A stretch of 64,000 nt of DNA, from the NCBI RefSeq assembly GCF_021735925.1, contig NZ_WMEA01000007.1, positions 62,001-126,000 on the forward strand, written 5' to 3'. Shown piece after piece: positions 46,001-58,200 of this stretch. The notes under the pieces are model-generated. The model was not told the DNA's origin, did no database searches, and was given only the letters and a program-made list of their open reading frames with translations. The stretch comes from Loktanella sp. M215 (lineage in GTDB: Bacteria; Pseudomonadota; Alphaproteobacteria; Rhodobacterales; Rhodobacteraceae). The translations under genes and the position numbers were made by a program. How positions within the stretch are numbered: position 1 is the first letter of the stretch; each line of letters opens with the position of its first letter.

Positions 46001-46460
46001 CGGCATCGTAAACCCTGTGGACGACCATCAGGTCGCCATCCTGCGGCAGATCGACGGTCACGGTGCCGTTCGGATCGACCGGCACCACCGAAACCACCCG
46101 CGGCCCGCCGAGGGCGGCAGGGTCGATGATCCGCATCTCGCCCCGGTTGACGTAGGCCGGGTAGTTCAGCGCCGATTGCAGGACGACCGATCCCTCGGCC
46201 GCGCCCGGCGACTGTTCAAGATCGAGGCGCGGTTCAGCCCCGAGCCCGTCGAATGTGACGCGGATGTCGGCCGCGGCCAAGGCCACATCGACCTTGCGCA
46301 CCTGCTGGGCCACGGCTTTGTCGCCCGCCACAGGCGCCCCGTTCAGCGAGATCGCAAAGCCAGCATCGGACTGCGCCAACGCCGTGCCGCCGGCCCCCGA
46401 CAGGGCCGTGGCCGCCAGCAAGGCCTTCAGGACGGAAATGCCACGATTGGACTGTCGCAT
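43062..46460 (-). CDS. Outer-membrane beta-barrel protein, partner of the giant DUF11 protein
   Basis: The protein is about 1132 residues, or 1136 if the ATG at 46472 is used. I prefer the ATG at 46460 because AGGA lies 11 bases upstream, whereas the first ATG directly abuts it. A signal peptide (SVLKALLAATALSGAGGTALA) precedes a periplasmic region. That region contains a carboxypeptidase-regulatory-like segment (GAVTVSGANVVPGARVQALG, GRFVIQRILPQGTYAVDVRV) near residues 205-260. From about 600 the sequence shows alternating beta-strand repeats with many Asp/Tyr/Arg-rich strands (AYGVTYRPNAALTTTLAYEL, FNMLARYRYLDDQVGQ). It ends in LFLNIVAKY, an aromatic C-terminus typical of barrel proteins inserted by BAM. 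No TonB box or plug was recognised. It starts just after the giant gene's stop (TAG-G-ATG), so the two are translationally coupled. Confidence 0.85.
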   Translation of the reverse strand: MRQSNRGISVLKALLAATALSGAGGTALAQSDAGFAISLNGAPVAGDKAVAQQVRKVDVALAAADIRVTFDGLGAEPRLDLEQSPGAAEGSVVLQSALNYPAYVNRGEMRIIDPAALGGPRVVSVVPVDPNGTVTVDLPQDGDLMVVHRVYDAAGRYDETAAQALGAALPMGSVSGVEEGRDTVRRRGIPVFGGAVTVSGANVVPGARVQALGETLRPDPAGRFVIQRILPQGTYAVDVRVAGPGQATGLVRDVTIPAADWFAVGTADLTFGLRTDGRDDSSDTYATGRIAGFVNGRTATGYEVTASVDSGEGPLRDLIGDLDEKDPRQLLLRVDPDDYYPTFGDDSKIVDLTPTSGKIYVRIAREGNFVQFGDFVASLGDNAFVRNDRTLYGAQAHVESRVQTTYGTPIRQATVHAAQPDRIPQREAFVGTGGSVYFLRQQDIARGTEQIFVQVRDPQSDRIIDSQALVPGVDYQINYIQGIVTLSRPLFGTTGDGLISSTGARRDDVVLVAQYEYTPVAGDVGGYATGGRVEGWVTPQLRLGVAATRDDTGLRDHQLVGGDILFAPTERTYLRIDAARSEGRGIDTLLSYNGGLDSQTQDAASGQGQSLRVEGRADLADLGLGRDGVVGGYAEHRDAGFSSLDTQVTATTGDEELWGVFAEVSLSETTTLKLTYDSYTNAAGDEDLEGEAELAGQLTERLSYTLAAARIDRDDADETGNRTDVAARLTYALDDQLSVYVFGQTTVNRDGLDRDDRVGTGLTYDTGTGWVLEGEVSDGNQGPGARVLAVRTDAAGDTQYIGYTLDPGRDLNGVDLIGRDRGRVVVGGRRTLSETVSVFGENTYDMFGQRDSLTSAYGVTYRPNAALTTTLAYELGQVQESASDDFDRQAISLGVAYATEDLTAKGRIEYRTETGTLSDAPLDNDTVLASVDLAYKIDETQRILFSADSLRSRSDETAFRDGDYTDVSLGYALRPVENDRFNMLARYRYLDDQVGQRLDGTDDLGPVQRSHVVSVDASYDLDRFWTLNGKIGYRSAETAADRDSTFARNDAVLAVVGARYHLANDWDMMAEVRHLALTTADVTETGALVAAFKQINANLQVGAGYNFSRFSDDLTDLTFDNQGLFLNIVAKY

Positions 46461-46473
46461 GTTCGTTTCCATC

Positions 46474-49400
46474 CTATTGCAGTGCCTGGATCGTTCGGTC
46501 GATCTGCAGGCGGTACGGTGCGTCCCTGCGCCAGCGCGACCGGATCAGGTCCTCGACGGCATCCAGACGGGAGCGGGCCAGCGCCTGCCCCTCGCCCTGC
46601 GTGTAGTAGCTCAGCCTGATCATCGAGGGCTTGTCACGGATCTGCGCCAGCAGCGCGTCGATTCCCGCCGGCAGCGCCGGAACCGGTTCCGCCGTCGTCC
46701 CCGCGAAAGCCGCCGCCGTCAGGTCGATGTCGACCACATTGGCGATGGCCGCGCCGAAGTTCAGCTTGGTCACGGTGCCCGGCGTCAGGCGCACTGTGCG
46801 CGGGTTCTCGGTCGTGACGCTATAGCCCGTGGGTAGGGTCCGCGTGTCCAGCTTCAGCGTGAAGTTCGACCCGATGTCGGCCGGCAGTTCCGCGCAGGGC
46901 ACGCTGAAGCGGCCGTAGGCATCCGTCGTGATGATAGTGCCGCTGACGGTCGCCAGGCGCACCCCAGCCAAACCCGGCTCCCCGTCCGGCAGCTGTGCCG
47001 TCGGTGTGCGGAACTTGTCCTCCACGTAGGTCTGGTCGGTGATCGCGCTGCGGTCCACCGGGGCCACGCCATCCTGATAGCCATTCAGGTTGCGGTCATC
47101 GAAGACCTTGCCGATCACGTCGCCGCAATCGAACACTGCTTCGGGGCGTCGCGACACCGTCGCCTCGGCCCGGTTCGAGATCACACTCTGTCCGGGATCC
47201 AGGACATAGGCCGTGTTGGTCAGGTCGCCGTCGCCGCCGGTCACCCGCGCCTGCAGCGTGACCGTCACCTTCTGACGCGGCGCCAGCGTGATGTCGCGCC
47301 ATTCCAGGCGACGACCTGCCACGTTCGGCTGCGGCGTGTCCGCGCCGTCGTAACGCGCCGTTCCGGGCGTGAAGCTCAGCCCGTCCGGCAGCGCGTCCAC
47401 GAACGTCAGGCCGGATTCGAAAACGTTATTCAGGTTCTCGAAGGTCAGGGTATAGCCGACCGCTCCGCCCAGCAGCGCCGTCTGACTGTCGGCTACCTTG
47501 ACCACCCGCACGTTGGCGGGGGCCAAGGCAGGCACCGTGACCGCGCCCGTCGCCGGATCGATGATCTGGTCAGAGGTCACCGCCGCCACGTTGTCCTGCG
47601 CCGGGAAACCCTGCGTCGGATCAAGAACGACGGTCAGCCGCACCGTACCCGTCTGGCCCGGCGCAAGCGACACGTCGCCCCGCAGCGTGCCGGTCCGCCC
47701 GGAGCCGTTGAAGTCGCCCGCAGCACCGCCGGGGCCGGTGAATCCCGACACCTGCGGCACGCTGACCGACACGACCCGCGCAGGCGCGGCAAAGGCGGCA
47801 AGGTTGTCGCCAACCTGCACCCCCGTCTGCGTCACGTTGCCGGTGTTCTCGACCGTGATCGTGAAGGGATAAGCAACACGGTCCGCAGCCAACCGCCGGG
47901 GAATGCCGGCCTCCTTCGTCACCGCGACAGAGGCGTCGGTTTCCAGCACCACCACAGTTGGATCGTCGACGGTGTTGCCGTCCGCGTCGTCGCCGTTGTC
48001 TGAGGTGTCTGACAGCACGCCACCCGCCGTCAGCACAGCCGTGGCCTCGGCCACGTTCGTCAGGCCACCCGCGTCGAAATCGGCTTGCGTCAGGACGTAG
48101 TTCACTGCGTAGATATTGCTCTCTCCGACACCCAGGGTGGCGGCATCGGCCCCCCGCAGGAAGATGACGTCGCGGGTCCCGCGCGGGGTTCCATCCATCG
48201 CCGTCATCGTGTCGGTGACGACGATGTCGGTCAGCGTCACGTTCCCCGTGTTACGCACCGCGATCTCGTAGACCACCGTGTCGCCCACGGCGGTTCCGGG
48301 CGTGGCCACCGTCTTGGTCACCTCGATCCCGGGGGCGCTGCCGATCGGCAGCAGTGTCGGGTCGTCCACCGTGTTGCCGTCGTCATCGATCCCGTTGTCC
48401 GACACGTCCGTCACCGGGCCGCCCGTGGGGTCGCTGGCCGTGACGATCGCCGTGTTGGCAAGGCCGCCCGCGTCGATGTCCGCCTGGGTTAGTTCATGTT
48501 CTAGCGTCCAGACCCGTGCCACGCCCGGCAACAGCGGATCGTCCATTGTCGCAGGATCGGCAGGCAGAACGGCTGCCCCCGTGATGGCTGTGCCGTCGAC
48601 GCGGGTGAACGTATCCGTCAGGGCCAGGTCAGACAGGCTGACGTTGCCCGTGTTGGTCGCCACGATGGTAAAGACCACCGTGTCGCCCGCGACCGCGCCA
48701 GACGTCGTCAGACGCTTTTCCAGCGCGATCGCTGGCCCTGCGAGTAGCGGCAGCACGGTCGCATCGTCGACCGTATTGCCGTCGGCATCGTTCCCGTTGT
48801 CCGAAATGTCGCTGACAGGCGCATTCGCCGGATCCAGTCCGCTGACCGTGGCAGAGTTGCGCAATCCGCCCGCGTCCACATCCACCTGCGTCAGCACATG
48901 CGTCAGCGTCCAGACACGGCTCTGCTGCGGAGGCAACGGATCGGCGGCAGCACCCGGTCCGACAAGCACGAGGTTCTGTTGCGTCACGTCGGTTCCGTCG
49001 AGCCGGGTGAAGCTGTCCACGATCGCGAGGTCGCGCAGCGTCACGACACCGCTATTCAGGGCCGTGATCTCGAAGACCACCGTGTCACCGACGTTGGCAC
49101 CAGACTGGGTCAGCACCTTTGTGACGTCCAGACCGCCAGCGCGCGGCTGGCTTGGCACGACGGCCGTGCCCTCTGATGCGACCGGATTGTTCTGGGCGTC
49201 CCGACCCGCAACGAAGGCGGTGTTGGTGATCGTGCCGGTGTCGACGTCGGCCTGCGTCACGGTCCGCGACACCGCGCAACTGCTGTCAGAGGCACCCGGT
49301 GCGAGGTTGGCGACGGTGCAGCCATAGGCGGCGTCAATCGCCGGATCGGTCAGAACGAGGTCGCGCAACGTCAGGTTACCGTTGTTCGTCACGATGAGGT

Positions 49401-52400
49401 CGAAGGTCACGACGCTGCCCACATTACCAAAGGCTGCGGTGTCGGCCACCTTGTCCAGCTGCAGGTCGTTGGATGCCGCCGGCATGTCCACCGTCAGGCT
49501 GTCGGTCGCCTGAACCTGCGCGCCCCGCGGCGTGATCGCCGTCACGTCGGCGGTGTTCACAAGGGTCCCTGTATCCACATCGGTCTGCGTCACCACGTAG
49601 GTCCCGTCGCAGGCCAGAACCCCTTGCGGGGCCAGCGTCGCCTGGTCGCAGACCAGGACCGGCAGCAGCGGATCCGTCGCCGTGACATTGCGGAGCGTCT
49701 GGTTGCCCGTGTTCTGAATCGTCAGCGTATAGGTCAGCACCTGACCCACAGCCGTCACCGGCAGGTCCGCCGCCGTCTTGACCAGGGACACGGCCGACAC
49801 TGTCGCTGCGGGCGACAGCACCTGTGCAGGGGTCGAGGACACAATCGTCGTGTCGCCGTCCGGCCCGAAGATCGTGCTCGCCACCGCCTCGTTCAGAATG
49901 CTGCCCGCGTCTAGGTCGGCTTGTTTCACCACATAGGTTCCGTTGCAGATGGCCTGCTCCGTCGGTGCGAGGTTGACCGTGCTGCCTTGGGAATTGAAGC
50001 AGACCAGCGGGCCCGACAGCCGCGCGTCGTCCACCACCACGTCGCGCGCATAGGCCGCGTTGCCCGTGTTCGTCACTGTGAACTGGTAGGTCAGCACGTC
50101 GCTAACCGCGTCGAACAGCAGGTCCGCCTGCGGGCTGCCGTCACCGTTCGCAACCGTCACCAGCGCCTTGTCCAACGCCAGCGCCGGCGTGCCGCCCTGC
50201 GGCACCGTCTCGCTGGCCGACGGGCTGGTCGTCGTGCCGTCGCTGGCGCGCGCCACGTTGGTCACCGATCCCAGCGCCACGTCGTTGCCATTGACCGTGT
50301 AGGTCGCCGTGCAGGTGATCGCCGCCAACGGCGCAAGACCGCCGGGCGTCGCCGGACACGACACCGGGTTGAGGTTGTCCGCCACCGTGATCGGTGCCGT
50401 GATCGTCGTGTTGCCGGTGTTCGTGACAACGTAGTCATAGGCCACGACCGCACCGATCTGGAAATTCTGCGGCTCGATCGTGGTGAAGGTCTGGCCGCCG
50501 GTCGTGATCGACACGCCGGTCTTCACCGTCTCCAGCGCCGGTGCGCGCTGAGACGGCACCGTCACCGCGTCGGGCGCACTGGTGGTCGCACCGCTCGCCG
50601 CCGTCGCCGTGTTCGTCACGCCACCCGCGTCGATGTCCGCCTGCGTCACCGCATAACTGCCCGTGCAGCTGACCAGCGCGCCAGGTGCCAGCGGGCCCGC
50701 CGGACAGGTCACGGTGCCGCCCCCGCCGGTGATCAGTGGATCGTCGATCGTGACCGGATTCGTCAGCGTCACGTTGCCCGTGTTGCGCACGTCGAACCGG
50801 AACGACAGCGTGTCGCCCACCGCCCCGAACGTCGGCCCCCCCGACACAAGAACCTTGTCCAGCGAGAGTGCGGGATTGATGGGGATCGCCAACTCTGTCG
50901 GGTCGATGGCGGGGTTGCCGTCCGCCTCGTCCGTGTCGCGGGTCTGTACCGTGACGGGGTTGCCCGTCGCCGGTGTGCCCGTCGCGACCGCGATGTTGCG
51001 AATGCCGCCGGCGTCGATGTCGGCCTGGGTCAGGATGTAACTTGCGCGCCAGATGCCGGTTTCTTCGACGGCCAGCGTCCCGGCCGGTGATCCCTGGCTG
51101 GTCGATCGCAGCACTGGACTATCGGTCAGGGTCAGCACCGTCCCATCGGCGCGGGTCAGCGTGTCGCTTGCGATTGCGACCTGCCGCAGGGTGACGTTGC
51201 CCGTGTTCGTGACGCGGATGTCGAAAACGACGCGCCCGCCCAAGGTCACGGGACCAGCCACGATTTCCTTGACCGCAGACAGCGATGCTACGACCGCGAC
51301 CGACAGGTCCGTCGGATCGTTTGTCGTGTTGCCGTCCGCATCGTCACCGTCATCCGAGACATCGCTGACCGTGCCGCCCGCCGGTGCCGTGGCCGACACC
51401 GTGGCGGTATTGCGCAGACCGCCAGCATCCAAGTCCGCCTGGGTCAGGATATAGGTAAGGGTATACGCGTTGCTGGCACCCACAGCGAGGACCGACTGGG
51501 ACGCACCGGCGACAAACACCGGGGCCGCCGTCGTCCGGGCGTTGCCGCTAAGGTCCGTCAGTGTGTCGGTTATCACGGGATTGGTCAGGGTCACGTTGCC
51601 GACGTTGGTCGCCGTGATCGTGAATTCCACGCTGTCGCCCACGGCCGCGCCGCCGCGCAACACGACTTTCGTCACATCCAGCAGCGGTGCCGGTGCGATC
51701 AACAGTTCGGTGGGATCGTTCGTCGTGTTCCCGTCGCCGTCGTCGCCATCGTCCGACACGTCGGTGACAGGGGTCCCGCCGGGGGCGGTGCTGCTGGCCA
51801 GCACCGTATTCCGCAATCCGCCTGCATCGATATCCGCCTGCGTCAGTGTATGGGTCAAGGTCCAGACGCGCGACTGGGCTGGCAGCAGTGGGTCGTTCAC
51901 CGTCGCGGGGTCTGCGGGCACCGGCGTGGTGCCTTCAATCGCCGCACCATCGGCGCGGGTGAAGGTGTCGGTCAGGGTCAAGTCCGACAAGGTCAGCGTG
52001 CCCGTGTTGCTGGCCGTCAGCGTAAAGACCACGGGATCCCCTGCCACGAGGCCGGCGGTCGTCACGACCTTCACGATCTCGAGCCCCGCATTCCCCGCGA
52101 TCGGCAGGTCGGTCGTGTCGTCCACCGTGTTGCCGTCGCCGTCGTCGCCATCGTCGGACACGTCGGTGACGGTCGCGCCGCCGGGTGCTGTGGCCGTCAG
52201 CGTCGCGGTGTTGCGCAGACCGCCTGCGTCCACATCGGCCTGTGTCAGCACATGGGTCAGTGTCCAGACCCGGCTGTCGTGCGGGGCAAGCGGATCGCCC
52301 GCAGCTCCGCCGCCGGTCAGAACCGGCGTGGCCCCCGTGATCGCGGAACCGTCGAACCGGGTGAAGCCGTCCGTCAGGACCGGGTCGGACAATGTCACGT

Positions 52401-55250
52401 TCCCGGTGTTCACCGCGGTGATGCTGAAGATCACCGTGTCGCCGACGGCAGAACCCGTCTGCGTAATCACCTTCGTCACATCGAGGGCCGGGGCCGGGGC
52501 TACCGCAAATACGGTGGGATCGTCGGTTGTGTTGCCGTCGGCATCGTCGTTGTCATCCGACACGTCGCTGATCGGGCTGCCAGATGGATCGGCCGTCGCG
52601 GCGGTCACGCTGTTGGTCAGACCTCCGGCGTCGATGTCGTCCTGCGTCAGGGTATGGCTGACCGTCCAGCGCCAGACCTCTGCCAGATCAAGGGCGCCGT
52701 TGCCGTTCGTGTCGCTGGCCGCCACGAAGGCGGGCTGCGGTTGCGGCGTGATCGGGGTCGTGTCGGCGCGACGCAGATCCTCGGTCAGGACGGGCGCGGT
52801 CAGGGTAACATTGCCGGTGTTCGCGACGCGGATCTCGAACGTCACGACACTTCCCGGGATTACGGGTGCGGGTTGCGACTGGATGACCTTGACCACATCG
52901 ATGGCGCCGGCGGCCTGCACCGGCACGACGGTCGGGTCATCGCCGTCCCCTGCCCCGTTGTCGGACACCTCCGTCACGGGATTGCTCAGTGGATCGTTCG
53001 CCGTGGCCGTCACGCTGTTGGTGATGCCACCCGCATCGATATCGGCCTGCGTCAGCGTGTAGGTCACCGTATAGATGCGCGCCTCGCCCACCTCGAACAC
53101 GCCGGTCGCGCCGTCGTCACCGCTGACAAGCGTCACGGTCGGTGTCCCCACGACATCGGTGCCGCCGATACGACGCACGGCGTCGGACAGGGCCGGTTCG
53201 GTCAGGGTGACGTTGCCGGTGTTGGTGAGCGCCACCTGAAACACGATATCCGTTCCCGCCGCGAAGCTCGCCGGAAGCGACGGCACAGTCTTGATCGCCG
53301 TCATCGCCGGCGCGGGTGGCGCCAGATTGACACGGGCACGCGCAATATCCGTCGGACCTGCACCACCGCCCGTCAGGGAGGACGTCAGACTGACGCTGTT
53401 CCGCACGGCATTGCCGGAATCAATGTCGGCTTGGGTCACAATGTAGGTTGCGGTCAGAACCGCTTCCTCGCCAGGTTCCAGCCGCGCGATCACGCCACCG
53501 TCCGAAATGGGCAACTGCCGCAGACCCGAGGCGCTGTTGTGAAAATCGACGAGCGTGATGTCCGTCAACGTGACGTTGCCGGGGTTCTGCACGGTGTAGG
53601 TGTAGGTGACCTCGGTCCCTGCGGTCACGTTGCTCGTGACGGATGGTACCTTGCTGATGCTGACGTCGGGGGTGACGGTGGCGTCGATCGTCTCGGACGC
53701 GGCGGCGGTCAGTGGCGCGCCGCCATAGTCATTTGCCGCCGTCACCGTGGCATTGTTGGTAACGAAACCTGCGTTCACATCGTTCTGGTCGACAACGTCG
53801 GTGCCGCGACATGCGAGCGTCTGCGACGGCAAGAGTCCCCCTGCGGGCAGCGGATCACACGTGACATTGGTGATCCGGTCGTCGGTGATCGCAGGCAGGC
53901 TGTTCAGTGTGACGTTGCCGATATTGGCGACGGTATAAACGTAGGTCAGGGTCTGGCCGGCAAGGTTGAAGGTCGGTGATCCGTCGCCAGCGGTCAGTGG
54001 GCCGGAACCCGTCTTTCCCAGCCCGATCTGCGGCTGACGATCGGGGCCGGTCAGCGACTCGGTCCCTGTTTCGGTCAGCGGTGCCGCGCCAGGATTGGCG
54101 GGCTGTGCCGTCGCCGTGGCCGTGTTGTCGATCGCGCCGCGATCGATATCCGCCTGCGTCACGACAAGGTCGAACACGCAGGTCGTGTCCGTCGCACCGG
54201 GCGCAAGAGTCGCGATGTCGCAGGTCCCGGGCACCAGGCTGTCCGTGACGGAGATGCCGTTCAGGGTGATGTTCCCGGTGTTCGCCACGGCGATGCTGAA
54301 GCTGAGCGTTTCACCAACGGTGCTGAAGTCCGTCAGGCCGCCCGTGGGAATCAGGGTCTTGGTGACGGTCATCGCCGGGGTCGGCGCGGCGACGGCATAG
54401 GTCGCACTCTCGTTGCCGGTCACAGGGGCACCCTGCAACGTCGTCGCTTCCGCCGTTGCGGTGTTGGCAATCGCGGCACCGGCGTCTACGTCGGATTGCG
54501 TGACGGTGTAGGTGCCCGTGCAGGTCAGCGCCGCGCCGGGGGTTGCCCCGGCGGGGGGTGCCAGCGTTACGGGTGCTGTCGCATCGCAAGTAACCGCGCC
54601 GACGAAAGGATCGTTAACCGTGACGCCCTGCAGGGTCTGGGTGCCGGTGTTCTGCGCGACGATGGTGAACAGGACCACATCACCGGCGGCAGCAGGCTGG
54701 CCGGGGCTGGTCTGGTTGTCGGCCGACTTGGCGACCGTCAGCGCGGGGTTCGCGATGGCGTCCACACGCGCCTGCACGACCGGCGATGCCACGTCTTCGC
54801 CCGCAAAGGATGACCGCGCAAAGGCGTTGTTGATGACGAAACCGCCGGTCGCACCCGGACGCAACGCGTCGACGTCGGCCTGCGTGACCGTATAGCTGCC
54901 GGTGCAGGTGATCGCGTCGCCAGGTTCAAGAGGATTGGCCCCGTCAACCACAGGGCAGGAAATCGGCGTCGTGATCTTGTCGTCGATAACCACGACCGGC
55001 TCGATAAAGGCGGGCGGTGCTGTCCCGGAGGAGGTGTTGGTCACGACGAAGGTGTAGGGAATGACATCCCCCGCGGCGGAAAAACTTGCAACCTGCGGAG
55101 TCTTGCTGATCGACAACGTCGGCGCGGCCCCCGGCGGAATCGTCAGCGACGTCGGGTCCGACGTGACGGTGCCGTTCGTGCCGCTGGCCGTGTTCGTGAC
55201 GCTGCCGAACTCTACGTCGCGAACTGCGATCGTGTAGGTTGCAGTGCAAC
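46474..55250 (-). CDS. Giant DUF11-repeat surface protein, C-terminal part (after a frameshift)
   Basis: About 2925 codons, open from the frameshift near 55250 to the TAG at 46474. There is no credible start (only a TTG at 55116), so this is the 3' part of the gene beginning at 60407. It holds 19 copies of the signature (V/L)TQAD(I/V/L)DAG-x-(V/L)xNTA, each in a DUF11-type unit of roughly 110-150 residues (SxxxxNTGNVTLxxxxxxD). Nine units also carry an acidic loop such as VSDDGDDGDGNTVDDPT. Near the end two less regular repeats precede an SdrD_B-like module (GKVFDDRNLNGYQDG, GEPGLAGVRLATVSGT, TTDAYGRFSVPC). The final 80 residues (RLSYYTQGEGQALARSRLDA) recall an OmpA-like fold. The outer-membrane protein follows one base after the stop. 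Confidence 0.85.
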
Positions 55251-58200
55251 TGTGTCACCGGGTGCCAGGCTTGCCGTCCCGCAGCTGATGGGGCCGGGAA
55301 TCTTATCGTCGTTGACATTGATCGGTCCCGCAATCGTGGTATTGCCGTCGTTGATCAGGTCATAGCGATAGGTCGCGATCTGGCCGGGCGAGAATGCATC
55401 GAGGGTGACAAGGGATTTGGCAACGCTCAGGTTCGGGCGCCGCACGCCGATCGCCGTTGCAGTGCCTGGCACGGCTGTGGTCACTGTGTTGCCGCCGAAC
55501 TGAGTAGACGCAGTTGCGGTATTGGCAAAACGCCCTGCATCCACATCCACTTGGGTCGGTGCATAGGGCAGCGCGCAGATCACCTGTGCACGTGGCGCGA
55601 GCGGTGCCGTCGTGCAGGTCAGCGGCGCAGGTTGGATCAGCGGGTCCGATACGGTGATGGGGTCGGTGGTCGTGACGTTACCGGCGTTGCGGACGATAAA
55701 TTCGAAAACAAGGTTGTTGGGGTTGCCTGAATTCGACAGGTCGCCCGGCGCGTCGAATGTCGCGGCTGTGCCGGGACGGATGCGCTTGGTGATGGTCAGG
55801 GCAGGTTGCTGATCGGCGTCAACGGTCACGCTGTCGGGTGCGGACGTCACGACAGCGAGCCCGTCGGGATAGGTGGCCGAGGCCTGCACCCGCTGCGACA
55901 CGCGGGCCGTGGCGGTGTTCGTCACATCGCCTGCGTCAAGATCGGCCTGCGTGACAGGGTACGTCGCAATGCATGTCAGCGCCGCACCGGGGCTAAGCCC
56001 ACCCACGGCCAGCGCGGGACAAGTCACCGTCGTGCGGTCGTCCGCGACTCTGATGGGTGACGTCAAGGTCGTGTTGCCACGGTTCGTGACGACGTAGTCG
56101 TAGGTGATCGTATCCCCGACCGCGTCGAAAGGCGCACCAGACGTCACCGATTTGACCAGTTCGAGGGCCGGCAACTGGTCCGGGCCCTTGACCGACAGCG
56201 TGGCGGTCTGCGTCGCGGGTGTGCCGCGCGTGGTATCGCCCGCGACGGTCACCGTGTTCTCGATCTCGCCCCGGTCGATATCGGCCTGGGTGACGGTGTA
56301 GGTATCCGACAGCGGGCTGCCGTCGCCGCAGGTCAGGGCCTCTTCACCCGGCGCAAGATCCGCAAGGGCGCAGGTAAAGCCGGTCAGCGGATCATTGATC
56401 GCAAGGTTGGTCAGCGTAACGTTGCCGGTGTTGCGGGCCGTGAAGGTGTAGGTTTTTGTCGCCGGAAGGTTCGCGAAGGTTCCCGCAGGCGCATCAGCGA
56501 CCTTGGTCACGGCCAATGCGGGGGACTGAGCCGGGCCGGTCACGATCACCGTATCAGCACCGTTGATCGGGGCACCGTCAAGACCGGTGCCGGTAAAGGT
56601 CGCCGCATTCTCGATTTGGCCCACGTCAATGTCGGCCTGCGTGATCTCGTAACTGCCGCGGCAGGTGGTATCGGTTGCACCGGGTGCCAGATCGGCGATG
56701 TTGCAGACCAGATCAGGATTGAAGAAGGTGTCGGTGATCGTCAGTCCGGTCAGGGTTACGCCGCCTGTGTTGCGCAGGCTCAGGACGAAATCGACCGCAT
56801 CGCCGATGGCCGTGAACGTCGCGGGCGCCGTCTTGTCAAAGACGAAGCTGGCGACACGGTCAGACCCAACAGCCGTAATTGTTGCATCAGACGTATCGTT
56901 CGCGTCAGGTGTGACCCCCGCCGCAGTGGCGATCGCGGTGTTGACGTAGCTTCCGGCATCGAAATCGGCCTGCGTCGTCAGGCGTGTCACCGTACAGGAC
57001 GGATCTGTCGCGGTCGGGGCGATTGTTGGAATAACGCAGGTATAGTCCAGCGCAGCGTCCGTGACGGTCACGTTATTCAGCGTCAGGTTGCCGGTGTTCT
57101 GAACGGCAAAGCTATAGGTGGCCGTCTGTCCCGGTGCCGTGAACGTCGCATCGCCGGTTTCCGTGACAACCACGGATTTGGCCAGGCTTAGCGTCCGCGT
57201 GGCAAAGGTCGGGTCGATGGGGGTCGTGGCGTCTGCCGTATCGCTCAGCGTGACGCCGGTCGGCGTAGTGGCTGTTGCGGTCACGGTGTTGTCGATCTGT
57301 CCGGCGTCCAGATCTGCCTGCGTGACCTGATAACTGCCGGTGCATGTCACGACATTGTTCGGCGCCTGCGACGCGGGTGGAACCGGCCCGGCCGTGTTCG
57401 GCGTGGCCGAACCGATGCAGCTGATCGCCGGGTTTGGCTGATCTATCAGCGGATCGCTTAATACGACCGATGTCAGGGTTTGCGCGGACGTGTTGGTGAT
57501 CGTGAAAGTGTAGTTGACCGTGTCGCCGAGAAGCTGGAAAGGTCCATCCGACACCTTTCCAATCGTGAAGCTGGGCGTGACGTTGGCCGGAACGGTCGCA
57601 GTCGCGGGTGGGACGACCTGCGTGATCCCGCTGCCGACGTTGTAAACGACCGTGACGGTTGCCGTGTTTTCGTATTGCCCCGCATCGATGTCGGCCTGCG
57701 TGATGGTCCGAACTGCGGTACAGGTGACGGAGTCCCCTACTGCGAGGTTCACAGGAGGGACGCAGGCCGGACTGAAGGTGGTTCCGGGGTCCTGGATGTC
57801 GAAAGTGTCGCCAAAGTCGGTCCCGATCGCACCCCCGCTGTTGTTTGTCAGTATGATCGTAAAGCTCACCTGATCACCCAGGCTGTCGAAGGAAGGCGTT
57901 ACCGCCGTCTTCGCGAGGCCGAGATCGTAGATCGTGTTTCGTGCGGCAACGGCGTTGCTGTCGTTGGACCGCGTGCCATCTGCCCCCGTCGCAAAGGCCG
58001 TATTTCGAATTTCGCCCGCGGTCACGTCGGCGGTGGTGGTCGTGTAAGGCCGGCTGCACGAGATCGCAGCACCGACGTTCAGCGTCCCGGTAGCACAGTC
58101 GAAAGGCGCACCCAGCAAGGGATCGGTCACACGGATCGGGCCGGGGATCGCGACGTTACCGCTGTTGGTCACGCTGAAGGCATAGGTGATCGTCTCACCC

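Noticed and set aside
43278..46619. A 1113-codon open frame on the plus strand opposite the outer-membrane protein gene
   Set aside because: Its translation is a low-complexity Arg/Ala/Gly/Val mix without domains and mirrors the codon bias of the minus-strand gene, which has a signal peptide and barrel strands. It is a shadow of a GC-rich gene.
50663..53979. Several long plus-strand frames (up to 709 codons) opposite the giant repeat gene
   Set aside because: They repeat with the same period as the DUF11 units on the other strand and contain only biased Ser/Thr/Val or His/Arg/Gly stretches, so they are antisense shadows.
55205..55260. Programmed ribosomal frameshifting in the giant gene
   Set aside because: No slippery heptamer, homopolymer or downstream pseudoknot is visible at the break. 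A plain one-base loss or sequence error is simpler.
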